A stretch of 64,000 bases of DNA, from contig NZ_JBHYGL010000001.1 of the NCBI RefSeq assembly GCF_051859025.1, positions 248,001-312,000 of the forward strand, in the 5' to 3' direction. The stretch comes from Falsiroseomonas sp051859025. Lineage in GTDB: Bacteria; Pseudomonadota; Alphaproteobacteria; Acetobacterales; Acetobacteraceae. Below, piece by piece: positions 8,394-17,871 of this stretch (within the stretch, counting starts at the first letter, position 1; every line of letters starts with the position of its first letter). A model generated the notes under the pieces. That model was not told the origin of the DNA. It saw only the letters and a program-made list of their open reading frames with translations, and searched no databases. Made by a program: the position numbers and the translations under genes.

Positions 8394-10418
8394 TCAGGCG
8401 GAGATGCGCAGCCCCGTGCAGGCGACGGAGAGCACGCGCCCATCCCCCGGCGGCTGGTGCGCACGCCCGAAGGCGAGGTCGAGCACCACGCTCCGGTCCC
8501 GGCGCCGCGCCGCCTGCGGCAGCGGGATCAGCGCCGTCAGCCCGCCATCCCCGCCATCCGCGGTGGTGGCGAAATTGGCGCGCGTCGGCACGCCGTTCAC
8601 TGAACAGGTGATGGCGCCTTCGGTCAGCCCGGGCGCCGTGGCGGCGATCAGCACCTCGATCCGCGTGGCGTGGCGGGAGACGTTGTCGAGCTTGAGGTTC
8701 ACATCCGCGCCCAGCCAGCGCCAGGTCCGATCCCCGCCGCCTTCCAGCGAATGGAAGCCGGTGCCGCGGAAATCCCGCGCGGGCACGAAGGCCTGCGCCA
8801 CTTCCGTCTCATCCGCCTCCTCCACGAGAGGCGCCAGGGAGGAGGGGGTCGCGCCGGTGGCCGGGGCCTCGCGGGCCTGGACCTGGCCGGCTTGGGCGGC
8901 GGCGACGGTGGCGCGCAGGCCGCCGATGCGGGCGCGCGGCGGCGTGCCCTCCGCCCCCGGCATCCGGCGCGTCAGCACGAACAGATCCCGTGCTTCCGTG
9001 CCCTCGGCCTGGAACAGGCGCAGCGGCGCCAGCCCATCCTCATCCGCCATGACCCAGCCGGACCACCCGATCGCCGGCCTGTCCTGGCCGGAGAGGTCGA
9101 GCGCCGCCGCCGCCGTCGTCGCGGCGGCCAGGGCGAATTCGACCGGCTCCGTCGCCTCCCCCACGATGCGGCCCGTGGCCTGCGCGACCAGCGTGCCGGC
9201 GGGCAGCGCGCCGGCCATGCGGCCCAGGGTGACGCCCGCGCGGGCGGGGTCGCAGGGCAGGCTGTCATCATCCAGCGCGCGGCGCGTGGCGCTGGCGCCG
9301 TCGCGGGACAACTCGATCGAGTCGGGCAGGACGGGCACTTCCTCCCACCCCTGGCCGAGATCTTCGCTGCCCTCGGCATGGTCGATGCCCGTGACCGGCG
9401 GCATCACGCCGGGCAGGCCGGTCCATACGCGGAAGGCCAGGCTGCGCGGGGCAAGCGCGGTGCCGTCCTCGCCGCTGACGCGGAAGGCGGGCAGGGGCTG
9501 GTTGCCGCCGAGCGACAGGGCCAGCGTGCCCTCCGGCACCTCCACCGCCAGGCGCAGCGTGCGGGACAGGCCCGTCAGCGCGCGTTCCAGCCCCAGCACT
9601 TGCCAGCCCGCCTTCAGACGGTCCGCTGTCAGGCGCCAGGCGGCGCGTTCCTGCCCGTCCTCCAGGCTCGTCAGCCGCACCACCAGCACGGCGTCGCGCA
9701 TGGCCGGCGCGGCATCCAGGTGCAGCGCGATGGCGCTGACGCCGCGGCTGGCGATGGGCAGCAACTGGTTCAGGCCGCCGAGATTGGCGCCGCGGCCGAG
9801 CCGGATGGCCGCATCCTCGCCCCCCGCCGGTTGCTCGGCGAAGACCTCGTCGAAATCCTGGCGGTTGTCGCGGGCGACATAGGCTTCCAGCTGCGCGAGC
9901 CGCCCCTGGTGATCCTCATGCGCCGCGCGCATCTGGCCGAGGCTGCGCAGCGAACCCGTGAGCAGCGCCGCCTGCCGCCGCAGCACGGCGGTGGTGCCGG
10001 AGACGACGGCGGTGGCCAGCCCCATCGCATCGCCGGGTTGCATCCGCGCAATGGCGGGCACCGTCTCTCCGCCCGGGGCCTGGTCGATGGCGATCCGCAA
10101 GGCGGTCTCGCCTTCATCCGTGAAGGCGATGGCGGCGACGCAGAGGGGCGGCATGGCGGGCAGCGGGAAGCGGCTGCCCTCGGCGTGCAGCAGAAGGCCC
10201 AGGGTGGCGTCGTGCTCGATGGCCAGGACCGGCACCGGCACCGCGAGGACGTCCCGCGCCAGGGCCCATTCGATGGCCGCGATCAGCAGCACCGGCTCCC
10301 GCATCGCCGCCACCAGGGAGGGGGGGAGACCAGGGGGGAGGGCGTTCGACCCCGGACCCGCCTCCGGGGAGGCGAGCATCACCTGGTCGCCACTCGGCGG
10401 ATGCTGCGCGATCAACAT
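8394..10418 (-). CDS. Glycan-cluster protein of unknown function, C-terminal beta-sandwich
   Basis: I do not recognise this 674-residue protein by name. There is no signal peptide and no transmembrane helix. Residues about 130-210 are helical and could form a short coiled coil (LRRQAALLTGSLRSLGQMRA, AHEDHQGRLAQLEAYVARD). The rest reads as alternating beta strands. The C-terminal 130 residues (GFHSLEGGGDRTWRWLGADV, ITCSVNGVP, ending DGRVLSVACTGLRISA) look like the small beta-sandwich found at the ends of many proteobacterial surface-polysaccharide proteins: W-x-W at the start and a D-x-R-x-L-x-x-A ending. Its position between a GT2/GT4 fusion and the giant transferase suggests a role in the same glycan pathway, perhaps as a scaffold or binding partner. 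Confidence 0.6.
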   Translation of the reverse strand: MLIAQHPPSGDQVMLASPEAGPGSNALPPGLPPSLVAAMREPVLLIAAIEWALARDVLAVPVPVLAIEHDATLGLLLHAEGSRFPLPAMPPLCVAAIAFTDEGETALRIAIDQAPGGETVPAIARMQPGDAMGLATAVVSGTTAVLRRQAALLTGSLRSLGQMRAAHEDHQGRLAQLEAYVARDNRQDFDEVFAEQPAGGEDAAIRLGRGANLGGLNQLLPIASRGVSAIALHLDAAPAMRDAVLVVRLTSLEDGQERAAWRLTADRLKAGWQVLGLERALTGLSRTLRLAVEVPEGTLALSLGGNQPLPAFRVSGEDGTALAPRSLAFRVWTGLPGVMPPVTGIDHAEGSEDLGQGWEEVPVLPDSIELSRDGASATRRALDDDSLPCDPARAGVTLGRMAGALPAGTLVAQATGRIVGEATEPVEFALAAATTAAAALDLSGQDRPAIGWSGWVMADEDGLAPLRLFQAEGTEARDLFVLTRRMPGAEGTPPRARIGGLRATVAAAQAGQVQAREAPATGATPSSLAPLVEEADETEVAQAFVPARDFRGTGFHSLEGGGDRTWRWLGADVNLKLDNVSRHATRIEVLIAATAPGLTEGAITCSVNGVPTRANFATTADGGDGGLTALIPLPQAARRRDRSVVLDLAFGRAHQPPGDGRVLSVACTGLRISA

Positions 10419-10724
10419 GGTTGTATGACAAACTCGTGAAAGCCGGGCTGACGCTAGGCGCTGTGTTTTATAGTGAAAAGTATTATTTTTGAGAATGTCG
10501 CTTAACCAAATTGAGTAAGCGCATAACCTTCACATTCACAGGTGCACTCTTTGGCGGCGGTCGCAAGGGCGCCCGGGCGCCCATTGCGCCAGGTGGGGCT
10601 TTATCGCGCTGTAAACGATAGAATTTTCGTTGCTTGATCCGGCGGCACCTGGTCTCCCGGGCGGCCAGCCCGGGCGCGTATCACGGCGAAGTGATCCACA
10701 AATATCATTTTCGAGACTCGCGAA
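10419..10724. other. AT-rich intergenic region with promoter of the minus-strand glycan genes
   Basis: These 306 bases have no gene. The part at 10460-10535 is strikingly AT-rich (runs such as TTTTATAGTGAAAAGTATTATTTTT) in a GC-rich surround and probably holds the promoter for the genes at 10418 and below. A short inverted pair GCTTA/TAAGC is at 10500-10520. A perfect 16-bp palindrome GGGCGCCCGGGCGCCC is at 10567-10582. A hairpin CCCGGGC-GGCCA-GCCCGGG is at 10656-10674, just past the end of the giant gene. It could end its transcript, although no T-run follows. Confidence 0.5.
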
Positions 10725-13700
10725 TCAGCGCCGACGGGACTCCGGGGGCAGGAAGCCATCCGCGCCCAGCTGGACCGAAAGCCCCTCCTGCCCGAAGGCG
10801 CCGGCGCTTTCCGCCACCATGGCGGCGTAGCGCTTGTATTCCGCGGCCCCGTTGTAGTGTTGGCCGCGGCTGATCTCCTCCAGGATCTTCCGCCGGAAGC
10901 CGGCGTGATACTTGAAATGCGCGAAGACCGCGGGCTGGCGGGACAGGCGGACATTCGCCGCGCTGTGGATGCCTTCGCTGACGCGGATCCAGGGCTGGTA
11001 GCGGAACAGCGCCACCTTCTCCGCCACGAAGCCATTGGGTTCGCTGTCCGGCAGCAGGCGGTGGCGCAGGGCGGAGACCTGCTGGCTGCGGTTGCTGTAG
11101 AAGCAGCTGGTCAGGTGGAAGGGCTGGACGGGTTCGCGGTCCAGCCAGGTCGCGGCCTCGAAGGGCGGGCGGGTGGAGAAATCGGCCTCATCCAGCGGGC
11201 CGGCAGGATAGAGGTCCACCATCCATAGCGGCACGGCATTGGCGCGTTCGGCTTCGACGGCCGCGACCAGCTCCGCCAGGCTGCGGTTGCGCCAGTTCGG
11301 ATAGATCAGGAATTCATCCGCATCCGCCACCACCGCCCAGCGGCTGACGAAGTGGTGTGCCAGCACGGTCTGCTGCCAGGTCACGCCGTAATGGGAGGTG
11401 CGGTATTCCCCCGCCGCCGAATAGACGACGACATCGGGCTGCGCGAGCAGCCATTCGCGCGACCCGTCATCCGACGCATTGTCCACCGCGTAGAAGGCCC
11501 TGACGCCGAGGGACCGGTAGTGGTCCAGCAGATGCGGCAGCATCGTCATCTCGTTCCGCGCGGCCAGCACCACGCCGATCGGCTCCGCCTGCACCCGCGC
11601 CAGCACCTCCGCCCCGCTCAGCAGTTCCAGCTGGTGGTTGGTGTGGTCGGTGCCGACACTCGTGAAGCTTGGCCATAGTTTCTTCGGGCTGAGGTCCATC
11701 TGCCCGCGCAGCGCATGGGCCCGCGCCTGGTCGCGGTCGAGGTCGAGATGCGCCACCTTCGCGGTGCCCAGCGCGCTGGGGAAGAAGGTGTTCTCGTAGA
11801 TGCCGATGGGATGCGCGTTCCCGAAGGTGCGGCGGCGCTGGTAGCTTTCGTAGTCGGTGTTGTCGGGGAAGATCTCCTCCATGGCCAGCAGGTCGCCGAC
11901 CATCTTGTCCTCCATGAAGGACCGCGCGATCAGGCGCTGGCCGTCCCGCCGCTGCGTGGCGGCGACCAGCCGGCCCATGGCGAAGCGGGACAGGGAATAG
12001 ACGCCCCCGCCATCGCAGTAGCGCGACGGTTCGGGGGAACGGTCGATGCCGCGCGCGCGCTCGCTGCTCGACTTCAGATGGTGCCAGACGCGGTCCGTGC
12101 CGCCGATGGCGCGTTCCAGCAGGCGGCCGTGATAATGGTGCGCGCGGTAGTCCAGCGTGCCGAAGTAGTTTTCCGTGCTCAGGTAGCAATCGTCATCGAT
12201 CTTGATGAGGTATTGCGCATCGGTGTTGGCATGCACCCATTCCACCATGCGCAGCGTCTTCTGCGGCAGGTCCTCATAGCTGTCGGACACCGCCAGGCGC
12301 AGCACGTCGCCATCCAGCCGGTCGTCGCCATCGCCCACGATGATGATGCAGCGCGCGCCGATCGCGGCCAGTTCCCGCATCCAGGTCTCCCGGATCGCCG
12401 CCACGCGGGTGTCCAGGTACTTGTTGCAGGAATAGACGCAGACCAGCACGTCCCCCGCCAGCGCGGCGGGATCGAAGGCGATGGCGGGCCGCGCCACCGG
12501 CGTCAGCGCCTGGTCGTGGTGGTGGCGGAAGCGCAGGTGCATCGCATCCCGCAGCGCCTGCAGCGCCGTCACGGCTTCCGCCATTTCCGGCGTCCGCTGG
12601 CCTTCCAGCACCTGCAGCAGCCGCGACAGGCCGGCCAGCAGCGGCGCCGGCAAATGCGGCGCGCCGCCTTCCTCCACCGCGCGCATCACCGCCGCGGCGA
12701 AGCGGCGCACCAGCGCGCGCCCGGCCGGCGCGGCGCCGGGGTGCTGGGCCGCCGCCTGGCGCACCGCCATCAGGCTCAGCATGTCCGCGCCGACATGCAG
12801 GTAGCGCGCATCGGCCAGCATCGCCGCCAGGTCGCGCGCCTCCGCCGCTGCCGGCGGCATTTCCGGCGCCACCAGCATCCGGCACAGCGCGCGCTGCGCC
12901 TGTTCCGTCATGCCCCGGGGCTGGGGGCGCATTTCCCGCAGCATGTCCCGCAGCCCGTCCGGCGCGATGCCGAGGCCCGAGAGCCCCCCCGGCGCCGAAA
13001 GCCCCGGCATGGCCGCGATCCGCACCGCATCGCGCGCATCCAGCGCGACCAGATCCGTCAGCAGCCGCCCGACCGACCCGGAATTGGCGATGCTGCCGGG
13101 GCGCAGCGCATGCGCCGCCAGTTCGCGCATCCAGACCACCGCTTCCGGATTGCCATTCGCGCGGAAGAACTGCAGCCCGGCATGCAGGGTGCCGAGCCGC
13201 TGGTCCACGCGCTCTGGATCGCCGAGGCCGGCCTCCACCTGCCGGAAGCGCCGCCATGCGACGGCGATCTGCGTGTCCTGCCCGGCCTCCCGCTTCGCCG
13301 GGCCGGCGTTCCAGCGGGCCCAGAAGGACGGCGAGAGGCCGTAATGCCGCAGCGCCGCGCGCACCATGTCCTGCGCCAGGTAGTCCGGCATCAAATGCCG
13401 GCGGTCCAGCAGCAGGACCAGCGCCTCCACCAGGTGCCGGTCATGCAGGCGGGAGAACCATTCGCCCTTGAAGGCGTCGAGCAGCGCGAGGAAGGCGTAG
13501 CGGAACCGCTCCAGCTCCGCCTCCGCCAGCTGGCCCTCCGCCGCGCGGCCTTCCAGGTGGCGCAGCGCGAAGCCGATGCAGGCGGTGTTGATCCAGCCCT
13601 GCATGCTGCCCGCCAGCCGGTACAGCGCATCGGTCGCGCGCCGAGCCTCCCCGGCCGCCGCCAGCAGCGCGATGGCGGAACTCAGCGCCCATGCATCCGG

Positions 13701-16286
13701 CCGTTCCTCCTGGTGGAACCAGGTGGAAAGCGGCACCGCGCGGTCCAGCAGCGGCAATTCGTCGGTGGCGCAGAGCGGCGGCACCAGGCCGAACCAGAAA
13801 TGCTCCCGCGCCTCCCCCTGCAGCCCATGGGCGGATTCCACCAGGCGGGCGTGGTAGAAGATGGGCTCCCCGTCCGAGGACAGCCGCGCATTCACGGCGC
13901 GCAGCGCGCGCCAGACGGCGATGCGCTGCGCATCGTCCGCCGTCGCCTCCGGCGCCTGGCTTGCGCCGTGCGCGGTGGCGCGCGCTGGCGCGGCCTGGCG
14001 GGCCACGAAGCCGTCCAGCTTCATGCGGCGGGTGAATTCGGCGTGGAACCGCGCCGCATCCGCCGGCAGGTCCGGCAGGAAGCGCCCGAAGGCCAGGTGT
14101 TCCGAGGCCAGCAGCGCGTTGCACTGCGCCGCCGCGGTGCCGTCGCCGATCTGCGCCGCCCGCACCAGCGCCTGCTGCGCCATGGCGCGGGTGAACAGCA
14201 GCCGCCCGGGCTCCACCACCCGCCCATCCACCGTCACCTCGAGGCCGGCGTCGCGCGCTTCCCCGATATCGGTCCAGATCGTGCCGGGCAGCTCGATCTC
14301 GAAGCCATGCCTCGCCTGGCTGCCGCCGCTGGTGCGCAGGCCGGGCAGGGGGGTTTCCGCCCACACGCCAACCGCCACGGCCCGCGCCCTGCCGCCGACC
14401 ATCAGGCCGATGACCGGCGCCCGGCCGGCCGGCGTGCCCACGACCTCTCCCCGCAGGACAAAGCCATCGACTTCCGTCACCGCGCTGGTCCAGGCGGGGG
14501 GCAGGCTGAGCGGCCTGCCATCGATCGACAGCCGCGCCAGGCGCAGGTGGCGGGCCAGGCGGCCGCACAGCACCTCCGGCAGCGGTGCCTCGAAGCCGAT
14601 CCGCGCGCCGGGCCGGCCGAGCCGGGACGCCAGCCCGGGCAGGTCCACCCAGCGCGGCGCGATCCGCACCGGGCCTTCCCCGATGTCGATCTCCAGCATC
14701 GCATCCGGCGCGGCATCCACCGCCCAGCCCAGCACGGCGTCGCGCAGCACGCGGTCCACCGCGCCGGCGGGCGGCGTGGCGGAAGGCGCGGGCGGCGCCG
14801 CGCGCGGCACGCCGCGGGCGAAGCGCTGATGCGGCCCGCGCACGGTCAATTCCTCGCTGCCCAGCAGCGTGCCCGTCACCTCGCCCCAGGGGGCGTGGTT
14901 CACGGCGATGATGCAGCGCCCGGCGCCGACCTCCACATCCACCACCAGGCGGTACCAGGATGACGGCAGGCGGCCCAGCACCGTCTCCGACCCCCATTCC
15001 CCATCCGTGCAGTGGTTGGTGACGATCCAGTTCTCCGCCGCGCGGTAGCGAAGGTGCAGCGGGATGTCGCCATTCGGCGCCACCAGGTCCAGCCACACAT
15101 CCTCCGCGCTCGCGGGCGGGACATCCATGCGCAGCACCTGCACGCTGCCGCCGGTGTGGCCGGAGGCGACGGTCGCCGCCGGCGCCGGTTCCTCCGCCGG
15201 TGCGTCCGGCGCGGCCTCCGCATCCCGCCGCTGGGCGCCGAGCGAGAGGCTGCCGCCGGTCAGCTTGGCGCCATCGCCCATCACCTGCAGCACGGCCCCG
15301 CTGGCGCGGGCGCGGGCCACCACCTCCGCCGGCAGGTCGATGGTGAAGGCGCTGCGGCGTTCCGGGGCGTAGCCGTCGCCCGTGCCTTCCCGGCTGCGCC
15401 GCGCGCCCAGCAGGCAGTCCCGGGGGAAGCGCGGTTCCGTGCCCAGCGTCACCTGCGCCTGCACCGGCGCGCCATCCAGCAGCACCTCCAGCCGCGGGAC
15501 GGCGCCGCGGCCGCGCACCCAGCCGGTGATCCGCCCTTCCACGACGCTCTCCACGACGCCGGGCGGGTTCACCCAGCCCTGCGCCGTCGGGATGCCATCG
15601 GCTGGCACCACCCCGGCTTCCGTCGGTTCCAGCCTGAAATCGACCGTGACCCGCGTGGCGACCCGCGTCTTGGCTTCCGCCTGCGCCAGGGCTTCGCGCG
15701 CGGCGGGGTCCAGCGGCACGACGAAGCCTGCCGGCAGCCCCGGGGCGGATGGTGCCGGGATGGCCTGGGCGGTGAAGCGTTCGGCCCCGATGGTGATGGC
15801 GACGGGCCCGCCCTGCCATTCCGGCGCCTGGACGAAGCCGCGCAGCGCTTCCCCGCCAATCCCCTCCCCGGGCAGCCAGCCCTGGCGGGTGGTGGTGGTG
15901 CCAGGGTGGCTGCCAGGGGGGCTGCCAGGGGGGCTAAAGGGGCTGAAGGCGTCGCTCGCGAACCAGGCCATGCTGGTGCGGACGGAAACCTGCCGGCCCT
16001 GCGGCCACAGCACCGCGATGGTGGCCCGTAGCTCGCCCCCCACCAGCAGGTGGATATGGGCGGATGTGCAGATCACGAGCAGCGGCAGCACCTCGGTCGC
16101 CGACAGGTCGACCGGCAGGGCGCGTTCCACGCCCCAACTGCCATCCACCAACTCGTTCACGACGATCTGCCGGCGGTCCGGCCGCACCGACACGTGGAAG
16201 AGGATGTTCTTCTCGTCGAGGTCGAGGTTCAGGCTGTCCCAGCTGCCGGTCCGTGGGTAGCAGACGCAGCGGTAGATCATCATCAT
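10725..16286 (-). CDS. Giant multidomain glycosyltransferase: two galectin-like modules, GT31-like domain, GT2-like domain
   Basis: An 1853-residue protein starting at the first of three consecutive ATGs (16286); the frame is open 83 codons farther upstream but without protein-like sequence. Residues 5-108 and about 380-485 are two copies of a galectin-like beta-sandwich. Each carries H-x3-R, then N after 9 residues, then W-G-x-E after 7 (His31, Arg35, Asn44, Trp51, Glu54; His411, Arg415, Asn424, Trp431, Glu434). The same residue types bind beta-galactosides in animal galectins. Two further beta-rich domains and a long helical region (about 730-1260) follow. Residues about 1279-1530 are GT31-like: AAIRETWM, DSYEDLPQKTL, LIKIDDDCYL (D-D-D at 1364-1366), YCDGGGVYSLS and EDKMVG. 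Residues about 1565-1850 are a second transferase of the GT2_4/GT92-like type (VVLAARNEMTMLPHLLDHYRSLG, VVADADEFLIYP). A galactose-containing surface glycan is a reasonable inference; the substrate is not shown. Confidence 0.82.
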   Translation of the reverse strand: MMMIYRCVCYPRTGSWDSLNLDLDEKNILFHVSVRPDRRQIVVNELVDGSWGVERALPVDLSATEVLPLLVICTSAHIHLLVGGELRATIAVLWPQGRQVSVRTSMAWFASDAFSPFSPPGSPPGSHPGTTTTRQGWLPGEGIGGEALRGFVQAPEWQGGPVAITIGAERFTAQAIPAPSAPGLPAGFVVPLDPAAREALAQAEAKTRVATRVTVDFRLEPTEAGVVPADGIPTAQGWVNPPGVVESVVEGRITGWVRGRGAVPRLEVLLDGAPVQAQVTLGTEPRFPRDCLLGARRSREGTGDGYAPERRSAFTIDLPAEVVARARASGAVLQVMGDGAKLTGGSLSLGAQRRDAEAAPDAPAEEPAPAATVASGHTGGSVQVLRMDVPPASAEDVWLDLVAPNGDIPLHLRYRAAENWIVTNHCTDGEWGSETVLGRLPSSWYRLVVDVEVGAGRCIIAVNHAPWGEVTGTLLGSEELTVRGPHQRFARGVPRAAPPAPSATPPAGAVDRVLRDAVLGWAVDAAPDAMLEIDIGEGPVRIAPRWVDLPGLASRLGRPGARIGFEAPLPEVLCGRLARHLRLARLSIDGRPLSLPPAWTSAVTEVDGFVLRGEVVGTPAGRAPVIGLMVGGRARAVAVGVWAETPLPGLRTSGGSQARHGFEIELPGTIWTDIGEARDAGLEVTVDGRVVEPGRLLFTRAMAQQALVRAAQIGDGTAAAQCNALLASEHLAFGRFLPDLPADAARFHAEFTRRMKLDGFVARQAAPARATAHGASQAPEATADDAQRIAVWRALRAVNARLSSDGEPIFYHARLVESAHGLQGEAREHFWFGLVPPLCATDELPLLDRAVPLSTWFHQEERPDAWALSSAIALLAAAGEARRATDALYRLAGSMQGWINTACIGFALRHLEGRAAEGQLAEAELERFRYAFLALLDAFKGEWFSRLHDRHLVEALVLLLDRRHLMPDYLAQDMVRAALRHYGLSPSFWARWNAGPAKREAGQDTQIAVAWRRFRQVEAGLGDPERVDQRLGTLHAGLQFFRANGNPEAVVWMRELAAHALRPGSIANSGSVGRLLTDLVALDARDAVRIAAMPGLSAPGGLSGLGIAPDGLRDMLREMRPQPRGMTEQAQRALCRMLVAPEMPPAAAEARDLAAMLADARYLHVGADMLSLMAVRQAAAQHPGAAPAGRALVRRFAAAVMRAVEEGGAPHLPAPLLAGLSRLLQVLEGQRTPEMAEAVTALQALRDAMHLRFRHHHDQALTPVARPAIAFDPAALAGDVLVCVYSCNKYLDTRVAAIRETWMRELAAIGARCIIIVGDGDDRLDGDVLRLAVSDSYEDLPQKTLRMVEWVHANTDAQYLIKIDDDCYLSTENYFGTLDYRAHHYHGRLLERAIGGTDRVWHHLKSSSERARGIDRSPEPSRYCDGGGVYSLSRFAMGRLVAATQRRDGQRLIARSFMEDKMVGDLLAMEEIFPDNTDYESYQRRRTFGNAHPIGIYENTFFPSALGTAKVAHLDLDRDQARAHALRGQMDLSPKKLWPSFTSVGTDHTNHQLELLSGAEVLARVQAEPIGVVLAARNEMTMLPHLLDHYRSLGVRAFYAVDNASDDGSREWLLAQPDVVVYSAAGEYRTSHYGVTWQQTVLAHHFVSRWAVVADADEFLIYPNWRNRSLAELVAAVEAERANAVPLWMVDLYPAGPLDEADFSTRPPFEAATWLDREPVQPFHLTSCFYSNRSQQVSALRHRLLPDSEPNGFVAEKVALFRYQPWIRVSEGIHSAANVRLSRQPAVFAHFKYHAGFRRKILEEISRGQHYNGAAEYKRYAAMVAESAGAFGQEGLSVQLGADGFLPPESRRR

Positions 16287-16569
16287 GAGCCCGCCACCTC
16301 GGCCGGGACGCCGCCGGCAAAACCCCGGCTCCACGCTGCCATCGTCACCCCTCGGGAGGCCACCGCGCGGCGCGGCCGCATCGCCCGGCGCCAGTGCGCC
16401 ATGGGGCATTCGTTCTAGGGGCGGTTTGGCTGGCCGTAAAGACTGTGTCACATTTGCGAGAGACCGTATCAACGAAGGCGCGCTGGCATGGCAGGAGCGC
16501 CGGGATGGGACGCTGCTGCATGCCGCTTCATGCATCGCCTCCAGCCGCGGCGCGGCACCAACCGGGGGG

Positions 16570-17778
16570 ATGACGACGACCGTGGGCGATGGGCTCCATG
16601 CCGCGCTGGCCGACGCACTGGCCCTGCTGCGCGGTGGTGATCGTGCCGCGGCGGCGGCCCGGCTGGCGCCGGTGCTGGGCCGCCAGGCGGAAGCATTCCA
16701 ACCCGATTCATGCCTGAGCGATGCCGCGCCGCTGGTGGCGGTGGCGGAGGAACTGTCCGGGATCTCCCGCTGGAAGACGGCGCAGCTGGCCTATGAGCTG
16801 CTGGTCGAAGCCGGCCACGCTGGCCAGGCCTGGTCAGCCGGGCAGGCGGCGGAGCGTGCGGCCCTGCAGGACGCCTTCGTCGCGCGGTTCGAGGCAACGC
16901 CCGCCATCGAACGCCTCGCCCCCTTCCTCGGCGGGGCGACCGGGCATCCCGTGGCCGCGCTGGACACCACGCGGATGCGGCCGGGGCTGTTCGACATGGC
17001 CCTGTTCCGTCACGCCATCGCCTTCGCCGATGGGACCGCAGGGGTGGAGGTGGTGGAAAAGGTGATGCGGTCCGACAAGCGCGACATACGCCGCGCCCAT
17101 GCCGAAGGCCTGCTGTTCGGCACGGTGGACGCGGACCGGCTGATGGCACCGCGGCATTTCGGCACGCTGGAGGACGGGCCCTTCGTCTCCACCTTCCGGG
17201 CCTACTTCGATGGCACGCCGCTGCCGATCGACCGCTGGATGACGACGCATGACGAGCTTCTCTATCGCTACTGGGCGAAGGCGCCGCCGCCGGGCCTCGC
17301 CAAGGGGCCGAGCCTCGTCCCGGTTTTCGTCGACCGGCTCAAGGAACTGATCGCCCGGACGCTGCCGGCAGGGGTGGAGGCGCAGCTGCGGGCCTGTTCG
17401 ATCGACGATGTCGCCCTGATCGTGGCGCGTCGCTTCGACCACATCGTGGCGCTGCTGGATTCCATGCCGATGTTCGTCTTCCACGACGACATGCATTGCG
17501 GGAACATTTTGGTCGGCGCCGATGGCGGCATGACGATCGTCGAGTGGGACAATTGGGCGCTGGCGCCGATCGGCACGGGCTGGCGTTTCTACGCGACGCA
17601 TGAAGTGCTGGCCGAGCCGGAGGTCGACCGCATCGGCTGGGCGCGGGCCCTTCCGCCGGAGGTCACGGGCCACAACATGATGCTGATGGCGTCGCTGTGG
17701 GGCTGGCACAGGGCACTGCGCGACCAGAAGCTGGAATTGGCGGCGCGGTGGCTGGAGAAGCTGGTCCGCTACGCCTGA
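16570..17778 (+). CDS. Phosphotransferase-fold protein (APH/choline-kinase-like)
   Basis: A 402-residue protein, divergent from the giant glycosyltransferase gene. The C-terminal half has an aminoglycoside-phosphotransferase/choline-kinase-like active site: FVFHDDMHCGNILV fits the Brenner pattern H-x-D-x4-N, and MTIVEWDNWALAPIGTGW replaces the usual I-D-F-G-D metal-binding loop. The first 130 residues are helical and unlike known kinases. Such proteins phosphorylate small hydroxyl compounds; next to glycan genes, it may phosphorylate a sugar or a lipid/glycan head group. The ATG at 16570 follows a run of G that can act as a ribosome site, although the spacing is short; a GTG at 16582 is the main alternative. 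Not an antibiotic-resistance gene on this evidence. Confidence 0.65.
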   Translation: MTTTVGDGLHAALADALALLRGGDRAAAAARLAPVLGRQAEAFQPDSCLSDAAPLVAVAEELSGISRWKTAQLAYELLVEAGHAGQAWSAGQAAERAALQDAFVARFEATPAIERLAPFLGGATGHPVAALDTTRMRPGLFDMALFRHAIAFADGTAGVEVVEKVMRSDKRDIRRAHAEGLLFGTVDADRLMAPRHFGTLEDGPFVSTFRAYFDGTPLPIDRWMTTHDELLYRYWAKAPPPGLAKGPSLVPVFVDRLKELIARTLPAGVEAQLRACSIDDVALIVARRFDHIVALLDSMPMFVFHDDMHCGNILVGADGGMTIVEWDNWALAPIGTGWRFYATHEVLAEPEVDRIGWARALPPEVTGHNMMLMASLWGWHRALRDQKLELAARWLEKLVRYA

Positions 17779-17871
17779 CCGTTGCGTTTTCCGCGGGGCT
17801 CCCCGCGACTGTTCCCGCGCCGAAAGCGCGCCACCGTGACCACCGAAGCGTGTGGTCGATGCAGTTATGGG

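Noticed and set aside
11715..14963. A long open frame of about 1080 codons on the plus strand, antisense to the giant glycosyltransferase
   Set aside because: It mirrors the real gene's codons, is full of Arg/His/Gln/Pro and has no protein-like segments. High GC content gives such shadows.
16570..17778. Reading the phosphotransferase-fold gene as an aminoglycoside resistance gene
   Set aside because: Only the general H-x-D-x4-N fold motif is shared; the N-terminal half is unlike resistance enzymes and the context is glycan genes.
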